NCBI GenBank assembly: GCA_017512485.1
Contig: JAFWGE010000032.1
Coordinates: 1 to 36,720 of the forward strand
Direction of reading: 5' to 3'
DNA length: 36,720 nucleotides
Origin: Oscillospiraceae bacterium
Lineage (GTDB): Bacteria > Bacillota > Clostridia > Oscillospirales > Oscillospiraceae
Below are positions 16,460 to 26,077 of this stretch, piece by piece (position 1 is the stretch's first letter; every line of letters begins with the position of its first letter). The translations under genes and the position numbers were made by a program. The notes under the pieces are model-generated. The model was given only the letters and a program-made list of their open reading frames with translations. It was not told the DNA's origin and ran no database searches.

Positions 16460-18382
16460 TTATTCTCTGATCCAGACACGCATCTCCCCGGCGCCGCGGT
16501 TTGCCCATGCGTAGTATGGTATCCATTTTAGTTCCGTGGCCCTGACCTCCGACGCCTCCCGGAAATCGTAAAGCCGCCCATCGGGCCAATCTTCATCTTC
16601 CCGCAGTCCGGAGGTCCGCACGGTTACGACCCCTCCCAACGTTCCGGGTTCCCACCGCACCCCGGTTTCAGGGTCCGGTCCCCTGCGGAGCAGGTGCAGC
16701 GCCTTACCGTTATCAGCTTCTTCCAGGCAGTACACGATGGGGCCCCGCTGCAGGGCTGTCAGCCCCGCGTCCTCACGCACTCTGGGATTTGCCCGGACCC
16801 ACCGTGGGACCATTTCCATCTTCATGGTCAGCCGGTCCCCTATCCGCCAACTGCGCCGCAGCACGGCGTATCCCCTGCGGTATTCCGCGGCACATGGTTC
16901 GCCATTCAGGCTCAGGCTCCAGTTTTCGCACCAACCCGGTACCCTCAGTGCCAGAGACCGCTCCTCCTGTATAGCTTCGGTCACGTCAATCGCAACTACG
17001 CCGTTCCAGGGGTATCCGGTCTCAATACGCATGGTAAGACCACTGTCCCGCAGCATTCCGCCCAGATACAGGTTCAGATACAGGATCTCCCCATGCTTCA
17101 CCGCCGCGTACTCCTCCAGTGAAGCCATAAGGCGCACCAGATTGGGCGGGCAGCAGGCGCAGCCGAACCAGGGCTGCCTCTCTGCCTTAACATGACTTTT
17201 GTTCCGATCCCATTCACACGCTTCCGGCACAACTTCCAGGGGATTCACGTAAAAGAAGCGCTTCCCATCCAGCTGCATGCCGCTGAGGACACTGTTGTAC
17301 AGCGCCCGTTCCATTACGTCCGCGTATTCCCCCAGGGGCTCCAGGCAGAGCATTCTTTTGGCAAAAAACACCAATCCCACGGAAGCGCAGGTCTCGGCAT
17401 AAGCGGTATCGTTTGGCAGGTCATAATTGAAAGTGAACGCTTCACCGTGTTCCGAAGACCCCAGGGCGCCTGTGACGTACATACGTCTGCTGACGGTACT
17501 CTCCCAGAGCCGCCTGCAGGCTGCCGCGAGGCCCGGGTCCCCGGTCTCCCCGGCCACGTCAGTCATACCTGAAAAGAGGTACATGGCCCGCACCGCGTGG
17601 CCGACCGCCTCGTCCTGCTCTTCAAGCGGGGCATGCGCCTGGTAATATCGAAGCCCCAGCGGGCTGTCCTTCCAGGCCGCTTCCCTGCCAAATAGCAGGC
17701 GTTCTTCCTCAAAGAATGCGGGCTGTTTCCCTCTTTCACGGATAAAGTATTCAGCCAGGCGCAGGTATCGTTCGTCACCTACGGCAGACCAGAGCTTCAT
17801 AAGGGCCATTTCCAAGACGGGATGGCCGGGGTATCCATGTATCTTACCTTCCTCCGGCCCGATCACGCTATGGATGTGCTGCGCAAAACGAACGGCGGTG
17901 TCCAACAATGTGCGCTTTCCCGTAGTTTGCCAGTATGCCACGGCCGCTTCTATCAGGTGTCCCGCCACGTATAACTCGTGGTCGTCCCGCAGGTTCGTCC
18001 ACCGGCGATCTAATCCTCTGATTATATAATAAGTATCCAGATACCCATCCGGCTGCTGGGCAGCCGCGATCGTTTGGATGGCCCCGTCCGCCAACGCTTC
18101 CAGGGCGCTGTCCGGCTTCCACCGAAGACTGTAAGCCACCCCTTCCAGCCATTTGTATACGTCACTGTCCTGAAACGGGTAACCGTGAAAATCACCTGTT
18201 TCCTGTCCTGCCGCTATGCGGAAATTACGCATACAGCCGCTTTTCTCCGCTGTCCCGGGCAGCGCGTCGTTCAAGGCCGCCCACTGGTAGGGAATGGCCT
18301 CCCGGACTATTGTATCCCGAAAGCCCGACCAGAAGCCGTCCCTGATATCCGTCAACGGGACGCTAACACCGTATTTCGCCAT
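16460..18382 (-). CDS. GH127 beta-L-arabinofuranosidase
   Basis: A 640-residue glycoside hydrolase of family 127 (DUF1680, HypBA1 type), which removes beta-L-arabinofuranose from plant glycans such as hydroxyproline-linked arabinosides. An (alpha/alpha)6 barrel is followed by beta-sandwich domains. Glu314, Glu330 and Cys332 (AYAETCASVG) and Cys408, Cys410 and Cys411 (GCACCPPN) line up with Glu322, Glu338, Cys340, Cys415, Cys417 and Cys418 of HypBA1. The zinc-bound cysteine nucleophile would be Cys410. There is no signal peptide, so it should act in the cytosol on imported oligosaccharides. RBS: AAAAGGAGCG before ATG 18382. No transporter or other arabinan enzyme is adjacent. Confidence 0.93.
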   Translation of the reverse strand: MAKYGVSVPLTDIRDGFWSGFRDTIVREAIPYQWAALNDALPGTAEKSGCMRNFRIAAGQETGDFHGYPFQDSDVYKWLEGVAYSLRWKPDSALEALADGAIQTIAAAQQPDGYLDTYYIIRGLDRRWTNLRDDHELYVAGHLIEAAVAYWQTTGKRTLLDTAVRFAQHIHSVIGPEEGKIHGYPGHPVLEMALMKLWSAVGDERYLRLAEYFIRERGKQPAFFEEERLLFGREAAWKDSPLGLRYYQAHAPLEEQDEAVGHAVRAMYLFSGMTDVAGETGDPGLAAACRRLWESTVSRRMYVTGALGSSEHGEAFTFNYDLPNDTAYAETCASVGLVFFAKRMLCLEPLGEYADVMERALYNSVLSGMQLDGKRFFYVNPLEVVPEACEWDRNKSHVKAERQPWFGCACCPPNLVRLMASLEEYAAVKHGEILYLNLYLGGMLRDSGLTMRIETGYPWNGVVAIDVTEAIQEERSLALRVPGWCENWSLSLNGEPCAAEYRRGYAVLRRSWRIGDRLTMKMEMVPRWVRANPRVREDAGLTALQRGPIVYCLEEADNGKALHLLRRGPDPETGVRWEPGTLGGVVTVRTSGLREDEDWPDGRLYDFREASEVRATELKWIPYYAWANRGAGEMRVWIRE

Positions 18383-18740
18383 GCTATACGCTCCTTTTTA
18401 TGTTGGAAAACTATATATGATCGTTCCGTTCCGCCCCGGCCTGCGGGGAACGGCGTGGATGTGAACCTCTGCTATCGCTTTTGATTTAATCCGACGCCGA
18501 CCGTACGAACGGGCCGCAAAACAATTATACAGTAGGATCTTACGGCGGAAAAGGGCATTTTATATCGGCGGCTGTACCGTTTCTTCCGCGCAGGCCCATA
18601 CACGGGCTGCCCCGGCCTCGGAAGCGGTCTGATCCCGCAGAGAGTGGTCTCAAATTACGCGGGGAAAACGGACTTTTTTCATATGCTCCACGGCATCGAA
18701 ACGGTGTTTTCCCCCATAACACGCGCTTCATGATTTTTAA

Positions 18741-18768
18741 CTGACCCGTATCCCCTTTTTGGTATTAT
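18741..18768 (+). promoter_or_regulatory. Candidate promoter of S51 peptidase gene
   Basis: CTGACC (18741-18746) and TATTAT (18763-18768) have a 16-bp spacer, 35 bp before ATG. The rest of the 420-bp divergent gap 18383-18802 shows no gene. A minus-strand TATAAT at 18524-18529 is a possible -10 for the GH127 gene. Confidence 0.4.
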
Positions 18769-18802
18769 TGATATAGATATAAAAAATCTGAGGAGGAATA
18801 CG

Positions 18803-19519
18803 ATGATCTGTTTTCTCACCAGCAGGATGGACATTCCCGGCACAGGGGACCTGGACCCTTCCAATCGCTTTCTTGACGAACTGCGCCTGTGCTTCCCGGC
18901 CCCTTGCAGCGCGCTCCACGTATGCTCCGACCCGGACGGCTGGGATAAAATGGACTTTTACGCTTCGGCGATCAGAGAGAGCTTTGAAAATGCCGGGTTC
19001 CGTTTTGAGCGTTTCCGCACTCTGGACGGCAGAAACGAGGAACAAGCCCGGAAGCTTGTGCAGGGATCGAACCTTCTTATCCTTGGCGGCGGGCATGTGC
19101 CCACACAAAACCGCTTCTTTCATAAAATCGGCCTGCGCGGCCTTATGAAATGCTTCGACGGGGTCGCCATCGGGATAAGCGCCGGCAGTATGAACAGCGC
19201 GGACGTCGTATACGCCATGCCGGAAGAAGACGGTGAGGCAGTCGACCCCGCTTACCGCAGATTCCTGCCGGGTCTGGGTCTAACAAAAACCATACTGCTT
19301 CCCCATTATCAGGAAATCAAGGACAATATGTTGGACGGTCTGCGGTTATTTGAGGATATCGCGTGTCCGGACAGCATGGGAAAGACATTTTATGCCATTC
19401 CTGACGGGAGCTATCTGTTTATCAGGTCCGGCAGGGAGGAACTGAGGGGTGAGGCGTATATGATAAGGGACGGCAGGATCACCGGGATAAGCACTCAGGG
19501 CAGTGCCGTTCCTCTTTGA
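18803..19519 (+). CDS. Peptidase S51 family protein (dipeptidase E-like)
   Basis: A 238-residue class I glutamine-amidotransferase-like hydrolase of peptidase family S51, which contains alpha-aspartyl dipeptidase (PepE) and cyanophycinase. The nucleophile elbow is GISAGS with Ser126. NLLILGGGHVPTQN precedes it, and LLPHYQ supplies a candidate catalytic His168. PepE cleaves Asp-X dipeptides; no cyanophycin context is present. It is cytosolic, with no signal peptide. The start is ATG with GAGGAGG close to ideal spacing. It is convergent with the second ene-reductase gene. Confidence 0.85.
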   Translation: MICFLTSRMDIPGTGDLDPSNRFLDELRLCFPAPCSALHVCSDPDGWDKMDFYASAIRESFENAGFRFERFRTLDGRNEEQARKLVQGSNLLILGGGHVPTQNRFFHKIGLRGLMKCFDGVAIGISAGSMNSADVVYAMPEEDGEAVDPAYRRFLPGLGLTKTILLPHYQEIKDNMLDGLRLFEDIACPDSMGKTFYAIPDGSYLFIRSGREELRGEAYMIRDGRITGISTQGSAVPL

Positions 19520-19622
19520 ACTGCCCCGGGGGATCTCCGTTCACCGTGACGTTTTCAGTAATTCCTCCAACAATACTATCCCCCTTAAGGACGTCTTCCC
19601 CGGATATATACGTATTTAAAAT

Positions 19623-19652
19623 GAGGTCAGGAACTTTTCAGTCCCTGACCTC
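19623..19652. terminator. Terminator between convergent genes
   Basis: GAGGTCAGG (19623-19631) pairs with CCTGACCTC (19644-19652). The minus-strand side is followed by ATTTTAAATA and the plus side by GTCTTTCC, so it may work in both directions. Confidence 0.65.
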
Positions 19653-19722
19653 GTCTTTCCCCGGCCGTTGACCCCCCGCACATCTGACAAGAGGTCACTC
19701 CTTATTACATTCTGACAGCAGC

Positions 19723-21678
19723 TTAATAACAACCTATATTCCTTGCCGCGGTCCATGCTTCGCTTGTGGTGGCCATAAGGTCACGGGGGCTGAGACAGTC
19801 TCCTATCTGATAGAATTCCGGCGCGCAGTCTCTGAGGGCGTCAGCCTCGTCCCAGAGGGGCCTGAGGCCCATGGCGTTCAGGACCGTATCGCACTGCACA
19901 TCCCTTTTACCCTCCGCGCAGGTTACCTTTATACAGTCTTTATGTATCTTTTCCACTTTTGCCCCATACTCCACAGTGAGGCCGTACTTTGCCATTTCTC
20001 TTGCATATGCGGCGGATATCTCCATGGCCTCTCCTTCGTTAAGGAGTTCAAGTATTCGCACCTCTTTGCCCAGGGATCCAAGGTAGATCGCAAGTTCCAG
20101 GCCGGTGAGACCGGCTCCCAAAACGACGCATTTTCCTTTGGCGGCCGATGGATCGGCAAAGGCTTCCGCCGCGGTCCTTACGTTTTCCCCGTCCAGGCCG
20201 GGTATAGGAGGTGTGTTGGCGACCGCTCCGAGCGCGGCCACTATGGCGTCGGGTCTGATCTGTGCGCACAGCTCAGGCGTCACTTCCGTATTCAGACGTA
20301 CGTCAACTCCAAGCTTTGAAAGCACGTATTTCTGCCTCTCGATGTAATCCCATATCCTCTTTTTAAACGGTACTTCCTTTTCGCAGAGCAGCACGCCGCC
20401 GAGACTGCCGGTCTTCTCGCAAAGGATCACTTCGTGCCCTGCTTCCCTGGCGGTAATGGCTGCCTGCATGCCGGCAATACCTCCTCCGGCGATAAGGACC
20501 TTTCTTTTTCCAAGAAGACGCGGGGTCCTGGCAGCCTCTCGTTCTTTGCCTGAAGCGGGGTTCAGTACGCAGAATATACGCCCATCCTGATAATTATGCC
20601 TCACGCATTTAAAGCACCGCAGGCACTTGCGGGCTTCCTTCTCCCTGCCGGATTTCGCTTTCAGCGGCAGGTCCGGGTCGCAAATGAGTCCGCGTGCCAA
20701 TTCGACTATATCCGCCTTCCCGGAGGCAACTATATCCTCCAGCACGTCCAGGTCGGATAGGGCGCCCACCGTCGACACGGCGCACTTTACGTGTTTTTTT
20801 ATCTCCGCGGCATATTTGACGTTCAACGCCTCATCCTGAAAGATAGTGGGGTGGGTGTGGTAATCGTTCCCGGGCACGAAAAGGTTGCCCGTGGAAACGT
20901 GGATTATGTCCGCGTGACCGTCAAGCTGTTTTGCTATTTCGATCCCCTCTTCTATTCCGTAACCGCCCTCATACGCCTCACTGCCGCTAATCCTCACCTC
21001 AACGGGGAAATCCCGTCCGCATCTTTTGTGTATCTCATCTATTACTGCCACAGTGAACCTGCACCGGTTCTCCACGCTCCCGCCCCACTTATCCGTGCGA
21101 TGGTTGGTAACGGGAGACTGAAAACGGTGCAGCAGCCACCCGTGCGCGGCGTGGACCAGCACCATACCGAAACCACGGTCCTTGGCATACACTGCCGCAG
21201 ACGCGTATGACTCTATCGTGGCGTATATCTCCTCCTCAGTCATTGCCCGGCACTTCACGTGGCTGTCGTAGGGATGGAACCCGTCGCAGGGGCCGAGGAG
21301 CATTCTGTATTCGTCAGAGTCGCTGCGGAGCCTGCCTGTCTTTTCCAGCTCCGCGGTGGGCACACAGCCGTTCCTCCTTATGGCGTCCGCCAGTTTCCCC
21401 AACCGGGCACGGTTCAGTTTGCGTTCAGCCAGATGAACCACCTCATATTTGTTGGGAGAGCCTATATCCTCATCGTCTATATAGTATTCCCCCGGACATA
21501 TGGAGGCACATCCGCCCTTTGCCTTCCTCTCAAAATATGCTATGTAATCGTCCGTCGGCGCGCGCTCCGGAGTGAGGTCTTTTACTCCGGTAGGTGCCGA
21601 GAAAATGCGGTTTCTGAAAACCGTATTCCCTATTCTCAGCGGCTTCAGAATATTCGCGTACTTTGTACAGTTGTCCAT
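19723..21678 (-). CDS. Fe-S flavin NADH:ene-reductase, second copy
   Basis: A 651-residue enzyme with the same three-part layout as the one at 5847-7730 but clearly diverged. The TIM barrel has active-site HAAHGWLL (His176, His179). The 4Fe-4S cysteines are 352, 355, 358 and 370, and the FAD/NAD domain begins near 390 with GGGIAG (398-403) and a second motif VLGAGLTG. The canonical HxxHG form and the C-x2-C-x2-C-x11-C spacing are closer to typical family members than the first copy. It should use NAD(P)H to reduce an activated C=C bond; enoyl-CoA, steroid, bile-acid and dietary phenolic substrates are all possible. RBS CGGGAGG before ATG. It has its own promoter (21751-21780). Confidence 0.9.
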   Translation of the reverse strand: MDNCTKYANILKPLRIGNTVFRNRIFSAPTGVKDLTPERAPTDDYIAYFERKAKGGCASICPGEYYIDDEDIGSPNKYEVVHLAERKLNRARLGKLADAIRRNGCVPTAELEKTGRLRSDSDEYRMLLGPCDGFHPYDSHVKCRAMTEEEIYATIESYASAAVYAKDRGFGMVLVHAAHGWLLHRFQSPVTNHRTDKWGGSVENRCRFTVAVIDEIHKRCGRDFPVEVRISGSEAYEGGYGIEEGIEIAKQLDGHADIIHVSTGNLFVPGNDYHTHPTIFQDEALNVKYAAEIKKHVKCAVSTVGALSDLDVLEDIVASGKADIVELARGLICDPDLPLKAKSGREKEARKCLRCFKCVRHNYQDGRIFCVLNPASGKEREAARTPRLLGKRKVLIAGGGIAGMQAAITAREAGHEVILCEKTGSLGGVLLCEKEVPFKKRIWDYIERQKYVLSKLGVDVRLNTEVTPELCAQIRPDAIVAALGAVANTPPIPGLDGENVRTAAEAFADPSAAKGKCVVLGAGLTGLELAIYLGSLGKEVRILELLNEGEAMEISAAYAREMAKYGLTVEYGAKVEKIHKDCIKVTCAEGKRDVQCDTVLNAMGLRPLWDEADALRDCAPEFYQIGDCLSPRDLMATTSEAWTAARNIGCY

Positions 21679-21750
21679 AAAACAGCCTCCCGGTGTGAAT
21701 TGATCGTCAGATCGGTTTATAATTTAAACAGTACTGCTTGTATTGGTTTT

Positions 21751-21780
21751 ATATTACATGACAGTGGGCTGACGCGTCAA
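21751..21780 (-). promoter_or_regulatory. Promoter of second ene-reductase gene
   Basis: On the minus strand TTGACG (21775-21780) and TAATAT (21751-21756) have an 18-bp spacer. The start codon is about 70 bp downstream. Confidence 0.65.
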
Positions 21781-21823
21781 GCGGCAGTCCGCACCCGTAC
21801 AAAGCAGTACGGTACATATAAAA

Positions 21824-21850
21824 GGGCCGCTGCCGAGACTGCAGCGGCCC
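21824..21850 (-). terminator. Intrinsic terminator of MATE gene
   Basis: A 10-bp GC stem (21824-21833 with 21841-21850) is followed on the minus strand by TTTTATAT. It is about 70 bp after the MATE stop codon. Confidence 0.8.
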
Positions 21851-21922
21851 GGGATTCGGTTTTTGGATGCGTCTGCCTTCATCATGAATCCGGCGTCGCC
21901 CGTGGGTAATGATATACGGTAC

Positions 21923-23284
21923 TTACTGCTGCTGCGGCGCGCCGAGCTTTTCCTTTGCCCGTCTCAGAGAAGGCCTGTAGATGATGAGAAGCAATATGAT
22001 GGCAATAGACCAGGCAAGCGGGTAGGAAATGTAAAGGTGGAATAGCGACTGATGATGCGGGAAATAGAATTTTGCCCAGGAAAACCTGAAGCCGAACAGG
22101 GCCACTATATTGATAAGTGCTGGAGTCAACGAGATACCATAGCCGCGCAGGGAGCCGTTAAGGGTACCCATAACAGAATAAACGAACAGGAATGAAACCA
22201 CCGCGGCGGCTCTGTCCGCGCCGTACGCTACAGCCTCGGTGTTATCCGGCAGGAACATGGATATGATCCTGTATCTCAGCAGGAAAGCTACAACCCCCAG
22301 AATAACGCCGCATGCCAGGGCGATCCCCATGCTGCTCACGAGGACTTTTTTTGTCCTGTCGAACATCCTCGCCCCTACGCACTGCCCGGTGAAAACGGTG
22401 CAGGCCTGGACGACCGATTCTATTGTAGAAAAAACGATCCCCTCAATATTTGTTGCGGCCGCGTTGCCGGATACGGCCAGTGAGCCCAGGGAATTCACCG
22501 CTGTTTGCAGGGGAATATCAGACGCGGCCAGCATGGAGACCTGCAGCCCAGCGGGCACCCCTATTTTAAGGATCCTGGCTATCTTGTCCTTCCTGAGGCA
22601 TAGCTTTCTCAGATTGAGCCTCCACGGTTCTTCCTCCCTCATCAGGGCTGTGACAGCAAGGAAAGCGGAAAGGTACTGTGTTATTGCCGTAGCCACCGCG
22701 ACACCCACGACGTTCCAGTGAAAAACCGCCACAAAAATTATGTTCATAAGTACATTTGCCACACCGGATATGGCCAGGAAGAACAATGGTTTGCGCGAAT
22801 CCCCCCTCGCCCTCATGACGGAGGCGCAGGTGTTGTAGACCATCTGCGCAGGCATGCACAGAAAGAATATCCTCAGGTATATCGTAGAGCCGTCGATTAT
22901 ATCCTCCGGGGCGTTCATCATGCGAAGCACCGGACGGGCTATGCTCTCCCCCAGAAGTGTGACAAAGCATCCGACGATCACAGCAAGCAGCACGGATACG
23001 TGGAGCGTCTCCCTGAAGCTCTCGTGGTCAGCCGCGCCTACGTCGTTTGACGCACAGACTGTTACTCCGGCGGCAAGCCCGCCGAAAAAACTTATCACCA
23101 GCATTACAAACGGGAACGTCGCTCCTACTGCACCCAGCGCATTGGCCCCCGCGAACCTCCCCACAACAAGACTGTCCGCGGAATTGAACAGCATCTGGAG
23201 CCATCCGGTCAGCACGAGCGGGATCGCGAAACGAACGAGACTCCCCGCAACTCCCCCGTGCAGCATATCTATATTCTTTTTCAA
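21923..23284 (-). CDS. MATE family multidrug/toxin exporter
   Basis: A 453-residue protein with twelve predicted helices and MATE hallmarks. These are the N-terminal IPLVLTGWLQMLFNSADSLV block, VGRFAGANALGAVGATFP, and the half-way repeat GVPAGLQVSMLAASDIPLQT. It would expel cationic or aromatic compounds in exchange for Na+ or H+; the substrate is unknown. The frame begins with TTG at 23282-23284, only 6 bp after an excellent AGGAGGG, so TTG is the likely start. It sits between the second ene-reductase gene and the feo operon on the same strand, with hairpins on both sides. Confidence 0.92.
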   Translation of the reverse strand: MKKNIDMLHGGVAGSLVRFAIPLVLTGWLQMLFNSADSLVVGRFAGANALGAVGATFPFVMLVISFFGGLAAGVTVCASNDVGAADHESFRETLHVSVLLAVIVGCFVTLLGESIARPVLRMMNAPEDIIDGSTIYLRIFFLCMPAQMVYNTCASVMRARGDSRKPLFFLAISGVANVLMNIIFVAVFHWNVVGVAVATAITQYLSAFLAVTALMREEEPWRLNLRKLCLRKDKIARILKIGVPAGLQVSMLAASDIPLQTAVNSLGSLAVSGNAAATNIEGIVFSTIESVVQACTVFTGQCVGARMFDRTKKVLVSSMGIALACGVILGVVAFLLRYRIISMFLPDNTEAVAYGADRAAAVVSFLFVYSVMGTLNGSLRGYGISLTPALINIVALFGFRFSWAKFYFPHHQSLFHLYISYPLAWSIAIILLLIIYRPSLRRAKEKLGAPQQQ

Positions 23285-23467
23285 ATATGGCCCTCCTTTT
23301 TGCGTTCTGTTCCGATGACAACATTATACTCCATGATGGGTCATATTACTATACATTTGTAATTATTTTCCCTTTTTGCCGAAATCGCAGCCTGTTTCCC
23401 ATACGCTCCCTGCACAGCCAGAGGCCGGCACTGTCCGCCGCAGGCTATGACACAGCAGCGCGGCACA

Positions 23468-23507
23468 GCAGAAGACCGGGCCGCCGTTTGGCGGCCCGGT
23501 CTTCTGC
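23468..23507. terminator. Perfect 18-bp stem hairpin after feo operon
   Basis: GCAGAAGACCGGGCCGCC (23468-23485) pairs exactly with 23490-23507 around loop GTTT. It follows the last feo gene by about 60 bp. The T tract is missing, so termination would rest on the very stable stem. Confidence 0.55.
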
Positions 23508-23569
23508 ATGGCCATTGGGCCATAGTACTTCCTCTGCTTGCATGTTCTGCGATGCGGAACGGGAAAATA

Positions 23570-23773
23570 TCATCCTCTTGCGTCGCCGTTACCGGTCTTT
23601 CCGCACGCGCTTCCAGAAACGCATCCGCTGCACCCGGTACAACCGCTGCATCCGCATGAAGATACTCCGTTCCTCCTGTTCCTGATCATGCCTCCGACTA
23701 TCAGGGCTGTCACGGCAGCCAGTACGGCACACACAATAATATTGGCAAAATTAGACTGTATCCACGAAAGCAT
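23570..23773 (-). CDS. FeoB-associated Cys-rich membrane protein
   Basis: A 67-residue protein with one N-terminal helix (about residues 9-29, FANIIVCAVLAAVTALIVGGM), a basic RNRRN stop-transfer segment and a cysteine-dense tail (SSCGCSGCTGCSGCVSGSAC). This matches the small FeoB-associated Cys-rich family found after feoB in many Clostridia; its role in Fe(II) uptake is not established. I chose ATG 23771-23773 because GGGAGG lies about 10 bp upstream. The longer frame to 23857 overlaps feoB and is not supported. It starts 25 bp after the feoB stop and surely belongs to the feo operon. Confidence 0.88.
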   Translation of the reverse strand: MLSWIQSNFANIIVCAVLAAVTALIVGGMIRNRRNGVSSCGCSGCTGCSGCVSGSACGKTGNGDARG

Positions 23774-23798
23774 ACACTTACACCTCCCGAGAGATACC

Positions 23799-26057
23799 CT
23801 ACTCCACAGTAAGCCTTGAGGCTTCCTTATACGGCCGCAGCAGCAGATATACGGCACATATTATTATCGCCGCGGCTGCGATCACTCCGACAACGTTGGC
23901 ATCACCGGCAAACAGCTTTCCCAGCTGGAACACCACCAGTGCGCAAAGATACGCGAATACGCACTGATATCCTATGGCAAACAGCGTCCATTTGGCACTG
24001 TTCATCTCGCGGCGTATCGCTCCCATTGCTGCAAAGCATGGCGCGCAGAGGAGATTGAAGATCATAAACGCGTACGCAGCGAGGGCACCGAACCCTCCGG
24101 ACATTTTGACGTAGTCCTCTTCCACGCGGTCCCATATCTGGTCGCCGTTCTCTTCCAATTCTTCCTCTCCGTCTTTATCATCGTAGTTATAAAGCACCCC
24201 GAATGTTCCCACTACTTCTTCCTTGGCTACAAGGCCGGTGACCGTAGCCACCGTAGGTTTCCAGGACCCAAATCCCAGAGGCTTGAAAACCGGCGCCACA
24301 GCGCTGCCGACGTCTGCCAGGATAGAATCGTCCATAGGGGTGATGTCGTCCACGGAAACGCCTCTCCTGTCTGCAAGGGCTTCTATGTAATCGTCATCGG
24401 CGATCGTCTCGTCTTCAAACAGATCGTCGACCAAGCCGAACCTTCCATTGACTGTCCCCAGACTGGAAAGAGCCCAGATAACAATGGATGATACCACTAT
24501 CACTGTGCCGGCCCTCTTAATGAAAGACCATCCTCTCTCCCAGGTGCCCCTCAGAACGTTTCCGGCCGCCGGGGCGTGGTATGCGGGCAGTTCCATAACG
24601 AAAGGCGCAGGATCACCAGAGAACATCCTGGTTTTTTTCAGTATTATGCCGGATATGATAATTGCCGCAATACCGATAAAATAAGCAGATGTGGCCACGA
24701 GGCCGCTCCCCCCGAACAGCGCCCCGGCAATAAGGCCTATTATGGGCATCTTGGCCCCGCACGGGATAAACGTCGTGGTGATGATCGTCATTCTCCTGTC
24801 GCGCTCATTCTCTATGGTCCTTGAGGCCATTATTCCCGGCACTCCACACCCCATGCCGACCAGCATCGGGATGAAACTCTTCCCGGAAAGTCCAAACCGG
24901 CGGAATATCCGGTCCATAATAAAGGCTATCCTGGCCATGTACCCTATATCTTCAAGGATACACAGCATAAAAAACAGTACCAGCATCTGAGGAACGAAGC
25001 CAAGCACGGCTCCCACGCCGTGAACTATACCGTCCACCACGAGCCCGATCAGCCACGGTGCCGCGCCCGCTTTCTCAAGCAGGGAGCGCGCCCCGCCTTC
25101 CAGCCACTCCCCGCCGAAAACGTCGTTCGTCCAGTCTGTCAGGAAACTGCCGAAGGGACCCATGGCTATCCAGTAAACCAGGAACATGACGACGGCAAAT
25201 ATGGGAAGGGCCGCCCATCTGTTTGTTACTACCTTGTCTATCTTATCCGATACCGTGAGCTTTCCCGCTTTGTTTTTCTTGTAGCAGGCTTTTATTATTC
25301 CCCCTATATACACGTATCTCTCATTGGTGATGATCGACTCCGCGTCGTCGTCAAGTTCTTTCTCCGCCGCCGAAATATCCGCCTCTATGTGCTGCTTTAC
25401 GGAATCAGGAATGCTGATCTTTTCAAGCACTTTTTCATCACGTTCGAATATTTTGATCGCATACCATCTCTGCTGCTCTTCCCTCATACCGTGGACGGCC
25501 GCCTCTTCTATATGGGCGATGGCATGCTCGATAGGACCGGAGAATGTATGCTGCGGCACTGTTTTTCCGTTCTTTGCCGCTTCCACGGCCTCCTTCGCCG
25601 CCTCATCAAGCCCGATGCCCTTCAGAGCTGAGATCTCCACCACCTTACAGCCCAACTGGCGCGACAGTTCGGGGATATTGATCCTGTCTCCGTTTTTCTT
25701 AACGGTATCGATCATGTTTATGGCTACCACTACGGGGATGCCGAGCTCTGTCAGTTGGGTTGTGAGATACAGATTCCTCTCCAGATTGGTGCCGTCTACT
25801 ATATTGAGTATGGCGTCCGGACGTTCTTCAACAAGATAATTCCTTGCCACGACCTCTTCAAGCGTGTACGGAGAGAGGGAATATATGCCCGGCAGGTCGG
25901 TTATTGACACGCCGTCAAACTTTCTGAGCCTGCCTTCCTTTTTTTCTACCGTGACTCCCGGCCAGTTGCCCACGAACTGGGTCGAACCCGTCAAGGCGTT
26001 GAACAGCGTGGTCTTCCCGCTGTTCGGGTTGCCGGCCAGAGCTATACGCAAATCCAT
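23799..26057 (-). CDS. feoB: Ferrous iron transport protein B
   Basis: A 752-residue inner-membrane Fe(II) transporter. The N-terminal G domain carries GNPNSGKTT (9-17), DLPG (54-57) and NMID (114-117), followed by the helical GDI region to about 270. The membrane part contains two Gate-type repeats with LVGMGCGVPGIMASR, FIPCGAKMP and MIFNLLCAPCFAAMGAIRRE. FeoB from Bacillota is often shorter, about 600-700 residues; the extra length here is an acidic loop around residues 555-650 (DDLFEDETIADDDY, DDKDGEEELEENGD). The stop is TAG. The start is ATG with AAAGGA upstream. It is downstream of two feoA genes and an operator-like palindrome. Confidence 0.97.
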   Translation of the reverse strand: MDLRIALAGNPNSGKTTLFNALTGSTQFVGNWPGVTVEKKEGRLRKFDGVSITDLPGIYSLSPYTLEEVVARNYLVEERPDAILNIVDGTNLERNLYLTTQLTELGIPVVVAINMIDTVKKNGDRINIPELSRQLGCKVVEISALKGIGLDEAAKEAVEAAKNGKTVPQHTFSGPIEHAIAHIEEAAVHGMREEQQRWYAIKIFERDEKVLEKISIPDSVKQHIEADISAAEKELDDDAESIITNERYVYIGGIIKACYKKNKAGKLTVSDKIDKVVTNRWAALPIFAVVMFLVYWIAMGPFGSFLTDWTNDVFGGEWLEGGARSLLEKAGAAPWLIGLVVDGIVHGVGAVLGFVPQMLVLFFMLCILEDIGYMARIAFIMDRIFRRFGLSGKSFIPMLVGMGCGVPGIMASRTIENERDRRMTIITTTFIPCGAKMPIIGLIAGALFGGSGLVATSAYFIGIAAIIISGIILKKTRMFSGDPAPFVMELPAYHAPAAGNVLRGTWERGWSFIKRAGTVIVVSSIVIWALSSLGTVNGRFGLVDDLFEDETIADDDYIEALADRRGVSVDDITPMDDSILADVGSAVAPVFKPLGFGSWKPTVATVTGLVAKEEVVGTFGVLYNYDDKDGEEELEENGDQIWDRVEEDYVKMSGGFGALAAYAFMIFNLLCAPCFAAMGAIRREMNSAKWTLFAIGYQCVFAYLCALVVFQLGKLFAGDANVVGVIAAAAIIICAVYLLLRPYKEASRLTVE

Positions 26058-26077
26058 GTGATCGGTCCTTTCTTTTA

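Noticed and set aside
23774..23857. N-terminal extension of the FeoB-associated Cys-rich protein
   Set aside because: It overlaps the feoB 3' end out of frame; the ATG at 23773 has GGGAGG upstream and gives the normal family shape.
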